This document shows positions 22,596 to 33,301 of a stretch of DNA of 64,000 bases, one piece after another (the stretch's first letter is position 1; every line of letters begins with the position of its first letter). A program made the position numbers and the translations under genes. The notes beneath the pieces are model-generated. The model made no database searches and was not told the origin of the DNA. It worked only from the letters and a program-made list of their open reading frames with translations. The stretch spans positions 744,001 to 808,000 of the forward strand of contig JAECYW010000011.1 in assembly GCA_023014335.1 (NCBI GenBank), written 5' to 3'. Source of the stretch: Galerina marginata (Eukaryota > Basidiomycota > Agaricomycetes > Agaricales > Galerinaceae).

Positions 22596-23862
22596 ACACC
22601 AGGATGCGAACATGGCAGATCCTGACCACTTTGACCTCAACGAGCTTGGCCAACGGTTTTTCCTGCCGTCGTTATATATTGGAGGTCCCCGCAATATGGC
22701 CCAATGCTACCAAGATGCGATGGCAGTGGCATGTCACCACCGCCAGCCAGACCTCTTCATCACAATGACCACCAATCCAAATTGGCAAGAAATCCAGCAT
22801 GAGCTCGAGCCAGGCCAGACAGCTTATGACCGACCTGACTTGGTTGCCTGGGTGTTCCATTTGAAGCTGAAGGCGCTGCTGGATCATATCTGCAAACATG
22901 GTGTGTTTGGAGAAGCTGTCGTGCATGTCTACACCATTGAGTTTCAGAAGAGGGGCCTCCCGCATGTCCATCTGGTGATCTTCCTCAGGCAATGATACAA
23001 GCTTCAGACACCAGAAGCGATTGACTCCTGCATTTCTGCTCAGTGGCCAGACCCCATCATGGAGCCTATGCTGTTTGAGGTTGTGAAGACCTGCATGGTT
23101 CATGGTCCCTGTGGGGCAGCCAATCCCAAGGCACCTTGCATGGTGGATGGCAAGTGCTCAAAAGGCTTTCCGAAGCCGTTTGCAGCAACGACGACCATGG
23201 ATGGGAATGGGTATCCTCTCTATTGTCGACCAGACGATGGAAGGGCTTTTGAGGTGAAAGGGAAGATGGTTGACAACAGGAATATCATGGGATACAACCC
23301 TTACCTCTCGGTCACCTTTGACTGCCACATCAATGTTGAATGCCCAGTTAGCTTATCCTCCATCAAGTATGTTTTCAAATACCTTCACAAAGGGCCAGAC
23401 CGTGGAGCACTCAAAATTTGGCAGAAGGATGAGATCAAGCAGTGGATTGATGGTCGCTACATCTCAGCTCCTGATGCGGCCTGGCGCATATTCCAGTTCC
23501 CCACCCACAGGATTGTCCCAAATGTTGTTCGTCTCCAAGTCCATCTTGAGAATGAGCATATGGTCGTTTTTGACCCTGACGACGACCCCGACAACATTCT
23601 CGAACGTGGCACCTCAAAAAAGACGACACTGACCGCCTTCTTTGATGCCAATGCCAACAATGGAGCACTCGGTGCAGAGGCTTGCCAACACACCTACCAG
23701 GAGTTCCCGCAGTTTTTCACTTACAACAAGAACAAGCGAGCATGGTCTCTTCGAAAATGCGACTATGCGATTGGGAGGATCTACTTCATCAAACCCACCA
23801 GTGGCAAACTGTTCTACCTATGCACACTGCTCACTGTAGTGAAAGGGCCCAGAAGCTTTGTC
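22596..23862 (+). pseudogene. Helitron Rep (HUH nickase) piece
   Basis: This is the Helitron-like N domain of RepHel. It includes LPSLYIGGPRNMAQCYQDAMAV, DLFITMTTNPNW and the HUH motif RGLPHVHLVIFL, the metal-binding part of the rolling-circle nickase. An in-frame TGA at 22993-22995 follows. The same frame then continues with TCMVHGPCG, SSIKYVFKYLHKGPD and ENEHMVVFDPDDD, up to LFYLCTLLTVVKGPRSF. The sequence leaves the family at about 23862, where an ATGAAAT-rich repeat begins. The catalytic Tyr region should follow further downstream and may be missing. The piece is head to head with the PIF1 piece, so an inversion or two nested copies must be involved. Confidence 0.88.
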
Positions 23863-24304
23863 CTGGTAATATTGAAATGAAATCATTAAAGAGTTATGAA
23901 ATATTCCTAGGCAAGTAAAACATTGGTATGTGCAAGAAATGAAACAGGAAAGATATTGCCCAGGAAACAATGAAATACAGGCCTGGCAACAATGAAATAA
24001 TTAAAACATCACTCTAGGGAAGCAATGAAATAGAAGCCTGGCAGGAAATGAAATCGCAAAAACATCACCCTGGGTAAATAATGACATAGAAATGATATTG
24101 CTAAAACATCGTCCTCTGGGGACAATGAAATATAAGACTGGCAGACAATGAAATGAGAATGACATGGCCTGGCAAAATGAAATATATCCATATCATATCA
24201 TTGCCCACAAGATCTCATATCATGATATTCCTAGGCTGCAAATAAATGACTGTGCAGGCACTTGCCTATATTATATCATAACTATTGGTAGCCACTGGTG
24301 AACC
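23863..24304. repeat. Degenerate AATGAAAT / GCCTGGCA repeat
   Basis: Irregular tandem units built on CAATGAAAT and GCCTGGCA, with an inverted partner at 11591-11790. It links the Rep fragment to chromovirus copy 2. Confidence 0.65.
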
Positions 24305-27300
24305 AGAGCCAGGGTTCTGCGCTGATTGTAGTACCGCGCCATGTCGTCCTTGGCTTTGGAAAGTGCGGACTTGGCTTCCTCAAGTGTGTCCTTCATCCGT
24401 TTGGTAAACTCGTTAACCGCTTCTAACTTGGATGGAGGCTGGTGTGGCTCAAAACCCATCCACGGATGTCGTCCGGTGTCCAGCAGGAATGGAGTGTGCT
24501 GGGTCGCAGAATGGATGTGGTTATTGTATGCAAATTCTGCGAGCGGAAGGAGTCCCTGCCAGTTGTCTTGTCTTTCACTGACAAATATCCGGATGAACTG
24601 TTCCAGTTCTTGGTTGACTCGTTCTGTTTGTCCGTCGGTCTGCAGATGGTATGAAGTGGACGGGGTTGCCTGAATTCCAAGTAGGCGGTACAGCTCCTTC
24701 ATGAATTCTGCAACGAACTGAGATCCGCAGTCGGAAATGACTTTCCATGGAAGTCCGTGAAGTTTCCACACATGCTTAAGGAAGAGTTGTGCGGCTCCAG
24801 AGGCGGTGATTGTGGTAGTGGTCTTGATGAAATGGCCTCGTTTTCCGGTGGAGTCTACGACCACCATAATTGCGTCGTAGCCTGTGAAATCTGGAAGTTC
24901 CACAATGAAATCTACACTGATGGTGTGCCACTGTTCTTCTGGGATTGGGAGCGGAACAAGCTCTCCAGATGGAAGGCGGCGTTGGGCTTTTGTTCGGAGG
25001 CACATATCACAAGTAGAGACGTACCGTCCAACATAGCGTGATATATTGGGCCACCAATAATTCCGGGAGACTAGTTCCAAGGTTTTAAACCGTCCTGCAT
25101 GCCCAGCAATCCGAGTGTCATGGCAGAGTGAAACTATTCTCCGGCGGAGATCAGAAGTCGGGGGCACATAAATCCGTCCTCGGAATTACAATAGATTGTC
25201 ACATTCGGACCACTCTCCAGAACGGAGTGAGCGGTTAGACGATTTCCGAAGTTCTTGGATGGCTTTAGCAACGGGTTCCTCCTGGACTGGGTTTTTAACA
25301 CCCTTGTGGATGTCTCAGAGAATGTCGACCTCGGCCCCGACCACTTCCACAACTTCCATTGCACAGACTGCAAAGAACTTCAGAGTCAGGAGCGTGATGT
25401 TGGAATTATCTTCGGAACCCGTTCCATGATCGGAACGTCGGGACAGTGCGTCCGGTTTTCCCATTGTCCGTCCAGGTTTATTGTGCATAAGGAAGTCAAA
25501 CCGGGCAAGTACAAGTGACCATTGTGCTTGCCTCCGGTTGAGCTGCTTGGCTGTCATAAAATATTCCAGGTTCTTGTGATCTGTCCAGACCTCAAATTGA
25601 TGTTCCGCGCCCTCAAGGAAATGCCTCCACTCCTGCAGGGAGCAGATAATGGCCAACATTTCCTTGTCGTGGATTTCATAATTCCGTTCAACCGAGGACA
25701 AGGACTTGGAGTAGAATGCGATAGGATGCCATTTGTCATCTTCCGGGGAGATCTGCAACAATACCGCTCCAGTCGCGAAGTTGGAACTGTCTGCCTCTAC
25801 TCAGAAAGCGCGGGTGGAATCCAGGGAAAGTAAGACCGGGGCAGAGGTGATAGACTGTTTGAGCTTATCAAAGGCAGCTTGTTCATCCGAACCCCAATGC
25901 CATTTGGTATCATTCCGGGTAAGGTCAAAGAGTGGTCGTGTGTGTTTTGAGAAATCTCGGATGAACCTTTGGTAGAAGTTGGTAAAGCCCAAAAAGGACT
26001 GTACTTCCTTTTTATTAGATGGTTCCGGCCATTCCGCAACTCCAGCAATTTTGACCAGGTCCATTCCAACAGAGTTGTGCGAGATGATCACTCTGAGATA
26101 TTCAACTGTGGTCCATTCAAATTCGCATTTGTCTGGCCGGAGGTATAACTTATGCTTTTCCAAAAGTTCCAGTACCCTCCGGGTGACGTTCTGATGTTCC
26201 TTGATGGTTTCTGTGAAGATCAGGATGTCGTCCAAGTAGACCACAACAACTCCTTCCGAGATGAGGTCTTCAAAGATGTCATTCATCATGGTTTAAAAGG
26301 TAGCTGGGCTGTTGGTGAGTCCGAAAAACATGACCAGGGGTTCAAATAGTCCGCGGTTGGTCCGGAACGCGGCTTTCCATTCGTCTCCATCCTTCATCCG
26401 GACGTTGTTAAAACCCCAACGGACGTCCAATTTAGTGAAGTATTTTGCTCCTTGGAGTTTGTTGATTAACTCGGAAATGAGCGGAAGCGGGTACTTGTTC
26501 TTCACGGTCATTGCGTTTAGCGCTCGGTAGTCCTGGACCAGTCGGAGAGAACCATCCTTCTTCTTAATGAAGAAAACCGGGGAGGCCATCGGGGATTTGG
26601 AAGGGCGGATCCGTCCGGAATCAAGGTTCTCCTTAATGAATGCATCGAGTTCCTTTTGTTCATTGACTGCCAACGGATAGACCTTGCAGCTCCGGGGGTT
26701 CGCTTCTGCAACAAGTTCAATGGCGTGGTCCCATGGTTTTGGATCCGGTAGGTTGTCAAAGGACTTCTTAGAGAAGACGGAATGGAAATCCCTGAGATGC
26801 TCCAGGACGCGCTGGCTGAAGTCTGAGGGTTCCAAATTGCGTTTGAAAGCTTCCGCTAGACGTTGGGAAATGGTGGAACTAGCACAGATTTCTTCCGCTT
26901 CCGGCATGAGTCCGGTTGCGAAAATGTGATCTCCATCTTCCAGACAATCTTCCGTTGGAACTGCGGAAGGCGGCTCATCTTCGTCCTTGTCATTGTCATC
27001 ATAGTCATCGACAAGATCCGGGAATTCCCCAGCTTGGCAGGCATGGAGAAGACAGATTTCAGCCTTCCAAATTTGACGTTCCTCGCGGAGTTTGGTCCGA
27101 CAACCATTGCAACACTGGGGTGAGCACTTTGTCATTTTGACTGTTCCGGTGGTAAAGTCAATATCCAGGTTATGCTTCTTGAACCACGTGTACCCGAGGA
27201 TAACCTTTTGCTTCCCTAGTTTAGTGACCGCAAGGAGGATGCGTTCCGAGTGGTTTTTGTAGGTCATAATGGTGTCCACCACCTTTGAAATTAGACTGGC

Positions 27301-28856
27301 CTCGTTTAGAGTTCCATCTACATTGAACACCTGACCGGGTTGGGACAGATTTCGGGTCGGAAGTCCCAATTCCTTAATGTAGTCTTTGTCAATAAAATCC
27401 CCGGTTGCTCCAGTGTCTCCGAGGGCGTTAGTTCTGGCTTCCACCATTGTGTCCGTGGTCTTCAGACGTATGGGGAGAATAAGTGAGGTCGGTCCTGGGG
27501 ACATGGAATTAATGACAGGCTTTCGGGGTTTTGGCGGACACTTCAGAATGGTTTCGGGAAGTGCAGTTGAATTTTCCGGAACGTCTTCGGAAATTGCAGT
27601 TGAATTTTGTATGACTTCATCGTTTTCACTTTCTTCAGTAGTAGTCTCTACTTCAAGGGCGGCAAAACAATTTTTATTAGGCAATGGGGGCATACTAATC
27701 ACTTGTTGCGGGGTACAAAATCCTCCATCGGAACTGGGGTAAATTCTTCCGCAGGTTCTTCTGAGACAACATCCAGCCTTGCCAGCATGTCTTCCAAAAC
27801 GTTTTGGACTTCGTCCGTGGACATGTGTCAGACATTGTAGCGGTGGGGACAGTTGTTGGCCCAATGTCCGAGTTCCCCACACCTTCTGCAGTTTTGGGGA
27901 AGTGCACTTTTCTTCTGCGCAGTGTCAATGTCCATTGGAATGGGATTTCCGGGTGTCGGAGTGGCGTGCGTGTACCGGAAAGGTACTGCAGGGGCTTTAG
28001 GGATAGGTAACATACTTCCGCATGTTGTGGGCTGAACCCCGGGGGAGATTGGGGTGGAAGCAGTGCGGTAAGACGAGAGGAATGCCTCGTCGGATGCTCG
28101 GTTCTGGTCAATTTGGACGGCCAGAGTGTACCAGGCATCCAGATCTACATCCGAGGGCCTTCCCTGCATCATTCCAGCGACTGCTTGGCCAATCTGTCGG
28201 TCTAGTCCTCGTCGGAATTTGACAATAATGTTCCGAGGGTCAGTGTAGCCGGAATCGGACACCAAATCTTGGAACTCGTCAAGGTAGTCATCCACAGAAC
28301 GACTATGCTGGAAGTACAATGAGCCTTCGAGTTTGTTAATGGCTACTGCTGCAGCATTGGCCGGAGTGAATGATTTTCGGAACTCCTGTTCAAAGTCAAA
28401 CCAATCTGAAAATGGGAGTCCTTCTGCGTCTTCCATTGCAAACATCCGCTGCGCCCAGTTGGAAGCTCGTCCGGACTTCATGAATGCCATTGCCCAGATA
28501 ATCTGCTGAGCTTCATCATTGAATGCTTCCGGGACAAGGTGGATATACACCCTACAAGAGGTAAGGAAGGCTTTTCCTTTTGCTCAGTCTCCATTAAAGT
28601 CCGGCGGGGGTGAAGGACGGATAGAGGTTTTCTTCCGGGGCTGCTCGGAACGATGTTCGGAAATGATTTGTGATGGAGCGGGTGATGGGGTATTTTGGAT
28701 AGGTTGCGCGGGAAGGAGGTTGAGTCTTTCGGCAATTTGTTGTAGGAGGTTGTGATTTTCAGTTCCCTGAATCCGAAGTTCTGCTAACTCCACTTCGAGG
28801 GCGGAAACACGATCAGGTTCGGCCATGTCAATACTGGGAAGTTCCGCAGGTTGTTC
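24305..28856 (-). mobile_element. Chromovirus copy 2, LTR-less, decayed
   Basis: It corresponds to about 3112-7691 of copy 1 and lacks both LTRs, the chromodomain end and the 5' leader. Gag (about 28835-27700) and pol (about 27690-24310) are both recognisable. Stops arise as CGA-to-TGA relative to copy 1 in gag (about 28588 and 27830) and in pol (25803-25801 and about 25317). A CAA-to-TAA stop sits just before 26289. A short deletion near 27520 removes codons seen in copy 1. The integrase joint that is TGA in copy 1 reads Arg here. The right end stops exactly at the terminus of the MITE at 28857. Confidence 0.92.
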
Positions 28857-28943
28857 CTGTACTTTACCTCCACCTACATACTCCACATGGACTCCATGTG
28901 AGAGCAGATACACTGGACGCATTAATCGTTTTTCAAAAGATAA

Positions 28944-29088
28944 AAAGGTGATTCTCAACCATTAAAAAATAATGATTGTTTACACTCAATAAAACTATTA
29001 CCCTATGGAGTACCAGCAGTACTCCATAAGGCAATGGTTTTTTAGGAATCGAACAATCATTATTTTTTAATAGTTGAGAATCACTTTT
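28944..29088. repeat. Foldback hairpin inside MITE 1
   Basis: Arms of about 37 bases (28944-28980 and 29052-29088) are near-perfect complements. The middle folds again (TATGGAGTAC..GTACTCCATA, 29005-29029), so almost the whole 145-bp segment can form one stem. Confidence 0.85.
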
Positions 29089-29274
29089 CAGGGCTAAAAA
29101 GCACCTTTTGCACGTAGTGATACTTCAGTAGACTCCAGATAGAGTCCACCTAAAGGCTTCTATTCTGATACTTTGAGGTGAATTCCACCTGGAGCTTACT
29201 AGAGTCCACATGGAGTCTCCACTTCCTAGATGTCTGACTTGAACTTAGATAAGATCAAGGAATAAAATAACATG

Positions 29275-29352
29275 GATGAGCATGAATTGAACACAAGACC
29301 TCATCAAAGCCAAAGCCATAAAGACTTTAACCACTACACCATCAGTGCTTTT
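29275..29352 (-). other. tRNA-like segment with pol III A and B boxes
   Basis: The minus strand has an A-box-like TGGTGTAGTGGTTA (29341-29328) and a B-box-like GTGTTCAATTC (29294-29284) at tRNA-like spacing. A cloverleaf with matched acceptor arms is not evident, so this is a tRNA-derived SINE head or a tRNA pseudogene rather than a working tRNA. Confidence 0.5.
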
Positions 29353-30440
29353 AAAAATCTAAAACTAACTACTATATATACTCTATGGCTTACTATCTAT
29401 ATATATTTTACATAACCTATATGTTGGAAATTCAGGGTCAATGAGGTATCATTGGATGCGGAATTTCAAGGAGATTCCAAATCTGGATATGCCATAATTT
29501 TTAAAGGGTGCTGTTTCCATATTTAGATGCTATTATTTATTGTTATATACTAAATAAGATTCCACATGGAATCTATGCATTCCACATGGAATCTATGCAT
29601 TCCAGATGGATCAGCCCTCTAGAGCCAAGTCCAGATGGAGATAGGTGGAGTCCATGAACTTCCACTCAATTTTATCTGGAGTCCACCTGGAATCTACCTG
29701 GAGACTCCACTTAGTTTGGCTGAGCCACCAGCCAAGAAATATAAGCCTGGACTCCACATGGACTCCACCTCTCCAGGTGGAAATAGCTGGAGTCCATATG
29801 GAGTATGTAGGTGAGGGTAAAGTCCTCAGAATTTGGACAAACCTGGTATAGATAAATAATTGAGGGCCATACAATGAAGTCGAGGGAACATTTGTTGCTT
29901 CTTGTACCACCAATGAAGCAGCAAATGAGTAGCCTTGGGTGGGGTGCTGAGATAAAGCCGGAGTTTGTCAAGTAAGGCCTTGGACTTAGGCGGCTTCTTG
30001 AGGGTGGGAAGGTTGTCAAAGATGTTTTTGGATTCCTGTGGTTGTTGTTGAGGATCTGAAAGTAGCGGAGAAAAGGTAGAACACACCTTTGTGTGTTCTA
30101 TGACTGATTTGTTGTCACCTTCATCGGACACATCTTCATCATCAGGATTGGAGGCAGTCATGTAAGAGTGTTCAAATTTGTCTCGAACCAGCGACTCGGC
30201 AGTGTCAATCCAGTCTAAGGTCCAGCCTGCCTGCCAAAAGTATTCAAGTTTGTGTTGAGGGTGAAGAACTAGAAGTAAAGCATCAATTATAGTGGCATTT
30301 GAGTGATTTAAAAGGCTTACCCAGGGCGATACAATAAACATCAGCCTCGTTTGTCAAAGAATAATATTTATTGAGGGTTTTCTTCACAAGAATTAAGGCA
30401 TGACAAATTGTGGGATGAGTGGCGCTGTTAGGCTTGATGG

Positions 30441-31264
30441 AGGTCTTCACTGTGCCCCACCCGGAATGGGCGGATTCCGCCGGATTCCAGTGCATTCCGG
30501 TGGAATATTTCCATTCCACCCCAGCCAAAAGTGCAAATTCCACTGGAATATTGCCAAAAATGCTGATTCTGCTGGAATTTATTCCGGAAAAAAACCGGAA
30601 TAGGACCGGAATGGAATGATCTGACATAACTAAGGGTTTGATGCCATCAAAACAAGTCCGAGAACCTCGAAAACGGTGGAGGAATAGCCACAATAGTCTC
30701 AATTTCAGTGATTTTCAGACTAACTCACTCAATTCTTCACTGCAAAATGAGTTCTCAGGTTTGTTTTGAAGGAATAAACATGTTTGATGGTATTTATAGT
30801 TGTTTGTGTGTGTTAGAACCCCTGAAAATCACTCTTTTGCCAATCTTATGGTGGGAACACATAACTTGGCACATTTTGCATCCCTGAAAAATAGTCTGGG
30901 CGTGGGAGTAATAAATCCACCAACCATACTCACCAAAAATAGAACATTCTGACTATAATAAAGTTAAATAAACAGCAACACACCTACAAGCTGCACTCTA
31001 TGTTGTGCCCCATTCCTGAGCAAATTTGAGTCTATTCACTCCACTGGAATCTGCTGGAATTTGCTATTATTTGTAAAAATGTGATTCCAGTCTATTCCAG
31101 TCCATTCCGGTGGATTCCGGTCTACCATTCCGCCGGAATCCACTGGAATCCACCAGAATTTCCCACTTTGTCAGGCTTATTTGCTCAAATTCCACCAGAA
31201 TCCACCAGAATCCGGCAGAATCCGGCCATTCCGGCCGGAATAGGTGGGGCAAGGTAAAGTACAG
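30441..31264. mobile_element. MITE 2, 824 bp, in the hAT gene
   Basis: It is flanked by GGCTTGATGG on both sides (30431-30440 and 31265-31274), a 9-10-bp target duplication. Taking out the element plus one copy restores the hAT reading frame. The ends are imperfect inverted repeats sharing GCCCCACC, and the right end begins, in reverse, CTGTACTTTACC like MITE 1. Both subterminal regions repeat GGATTCC / GGAATCC palindromes. A 9-10-bp duplication would suit a Mutator-like element, while 8 bp would suit hAT. Confidence 0.85.
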
Positions 31265-32473
31265 GGCTTGATGGCATTGGTGAAGGTCATGTCAATGTGA
31301 TCTATAGCCGGGATGACAGTTGCTAAGTTTGGGGTGCCGCGTGAAAAGAATTCTGTGCCATCTTTAAGGATCTGCGCGAGAGAGATGAGGGAAAGAGAGT
31401 GGTTAGTAAAACTCAAAGTCAACAGTTGAAATCGATGAGCCATCAGCCAAGCCATCACATGACTGTGAGACTCAAATGAATGCAAGCAAACAAACAATTC
31501 AAGGTCTCACCTTCAATGTGTCTTTGAGCTTGTCTGCGATCTGCCACTCTGCGACCGTTAATTCATACTTCCGGAGGTCGTTCTTAAGGTCCGAGGTAAC
31601 ATATTCTATTGCCTTCCTATAGTTAACTGCAAAGCTAAGCATGTCATAGGTGGAATTCCATCGAGTCATCATGTCTCGCGGCATGATTCAAATCACCAGC
31701 TCCAAGTCTTCAAGACATGATTTCCATGCAGGCAAAAGGAATGTAGTGGAGTTCACAAGTGCAAAGGCAAGTTTACGAAGCTGCAGTTTCATTAGCAAGG
31801 TGTGTAGCTCATTACAATCACATACCTTGACAAGAACGCAGCTGACAGGACAAATATTTGCAGCTAGGATCAGACATTCCTTGTTGCTCATCTCATTCGA
31901 GATTTTGTCAATCCATTCCTCAAGTTCTTTGAGGTCTCCATCAATAAGCCTGCTGTTGTCCTCAAAGTCGGTCTCTGTTTCCTGTGCCATTGTGAGTTCT
32001 TCATCCTCAATTCCTTCTGCCAATGCCAAGAGCTCTTCCTCTTCTGCAGACAATACAGCATCCGAATCATTGTTGCCGTTGCTGTTGCCTTTCTTCTTGA
32101 CATCAAATTACTTCAACAAAGCCTTGCTGGTGAGGTTGAGGATGTGGTTGAAGCAACGTGTACAGTTGACCGCTGAGTAAGCCACAACCTCCATGTCAAG
32201 ATATTTGCTCATCTTATCCATATTCGTAGCATTATCCACGGTTAGTCCAAGAATCTATGCGATATCACAAGGTCAATATATTGCCTTTGACATTCATTTC
32301 AGTATCACCTTATGCTGAATACCAAAGTCCTCTAGAATTTCATGAAATGCGACAGCCATGTTTACCCCAGAATGCGACTATATTATTTTGAGCTTCAGCA
32401 ACAACAACAGAACAACAAATTAAGATATCTCCTAACCACGGGAAGCTCAACAACATCAAGTACAATGCTAATA

Positions 32474-32738
32474 CTGTACCATTTCGTTCAATTGGTCCGT
32501 CACGCGTCACAGGGGTAGTGGTCCTGGCCGAATTTTGCTGCCTGTCCCGCGTCACACAGGCTTTGGTCGCCGGCTCGGGACCATGTCACCCTCCCAAGCG
32601 CTCCGCAAGGCGCAAGCGCCCCGCATTTTGGACCAAATTTGGCCATTGTCCCGTGTCCCATTTAGGTTGGCCCTGCGCAAAAATTGGTCCATCAGGTCAC
32701 AGGTCACACCCCTGGACCAATTGAACAAAATGGTACAG
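32474..32738. mobile_element. MITE 3, 265 bp, TA target duplication
   Basis: Terminal inverted repeats CTGTACCATTT(C/T)GTTCAATTGGTCC lie at both ends (25 bp, one mismatch). TA dinucleotides flank it at 32472-32473 and 32739-32740. Removing it rejoins the hAT codons QAST and ISIVLD. The TA duplication points to a Tc1/mariner-type transposase acting in trans. Confidence 0.88.
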
Positions 32739-32790
32739 TAGTAGATGCTTGTGTTGGCTCGTGTTTGTAGTACCATCCATTAATGTATTC

Positions 32791-33301
32791 ACCATACATT
32801 TTGTAGTACCATAATTATGAATACCATTATTTTATCACAGTGCTCCATCATGTAAAATAGTTTCCTTTAGTCTATGCTCTGCGTGTACTGTCTGGGACGT
32901 TCAATATACTTCATTTCTATCTAAGTTTGAGAGAGAAGAACTCTTAAAATCAAAAAATTCAGGGCTGGACCAAGGGCCATCCCTTCACCGGTGTTTTAAA
33001 CATTTCCCTTGCCAAAATTTGGCCCAGGCTGAAGATTTTAAAAATGAGTCCTTCTTTGTCAGACTTGTAACAGTACTCAAACTTAAAAGTAAAAATAAAA
33101 TGAATAGTCATTTCCTCAGGTCCGGTCTGGGAGAAATACTTTGTACAGTTATATAATCAAGTAGATGTGACTAACTACTCAAAAACATGTATAAGAGAGT
33201 CAGTACTTTGAAAGAGAAAAAAAGGATTTTTTTTGTTATGTGCTTTAAACACAACCCTACAAATCTAGAAAATGTAATCAGTATTAATCATAAAATAATC
33301 A
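32791..33301. other. Spacer with repeat terminus at about 32951-32987
   Basis: It contains the second copy of the TTCAGGGCTGG..AAGGGCC.TCCCTTCAC motif seen at 22191. The rest is AT-rich and probably includes the 3' untranslated region of the NLR gene. Confidence 0.5.

Larger units (their letters stand above)
28857..29826. mobile_element. MITE 1, 970 bp, rich in GGAGTCCA palindromes
   Basis: The left end CTGTACTTTACC is matched by an inverted right end GGTAAAGTCCTC. The inverted repeat continues for about 40 bp (CACCTACATACTCCA, TGGACTCCA). The interior repeats short self-complementary motifs such as TCCACATGGA and CACCTGGA many times, and carries a foldback hairpin and a tRNA-like segment. 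No transposase is present. No target duplication is visible, because chromovirus copy 2 ends at its left border and the hAT gene at its right border. Confidence 0.8.
29835..32790 (-). pseudogene. hAT-family transposase, interrupted by two MITEs
   Basis: Minus-strand coding pieces match hAT transposases of the ZBED/BED type. From the 5' side they are VLDVVELP-SHSGVNMAVAFHEILEDFGIQHK (joined over an intron at about 32443-32385), LGLTVDNATNMDKM, RCFNHILNL, MMTRWNSTYDML, FFSRGTPNLATVIPAIDHID and KKTLNKYYSLTNEADVY. The last is the dimerisation segment DKLRLYLSTPPKATHLLLHWWYKKQQMFPRLHCMALNYLSIP. A TAA at 32110-32108 breaks the frame. MITE 3 (32474-32738) and MITE 2 (30441-31264) sit inside the coding sequence. 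The 3' end is lost at MITE 1 just after NYLSIP, and the 5' limit is unclear. Confidence 0.85.
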
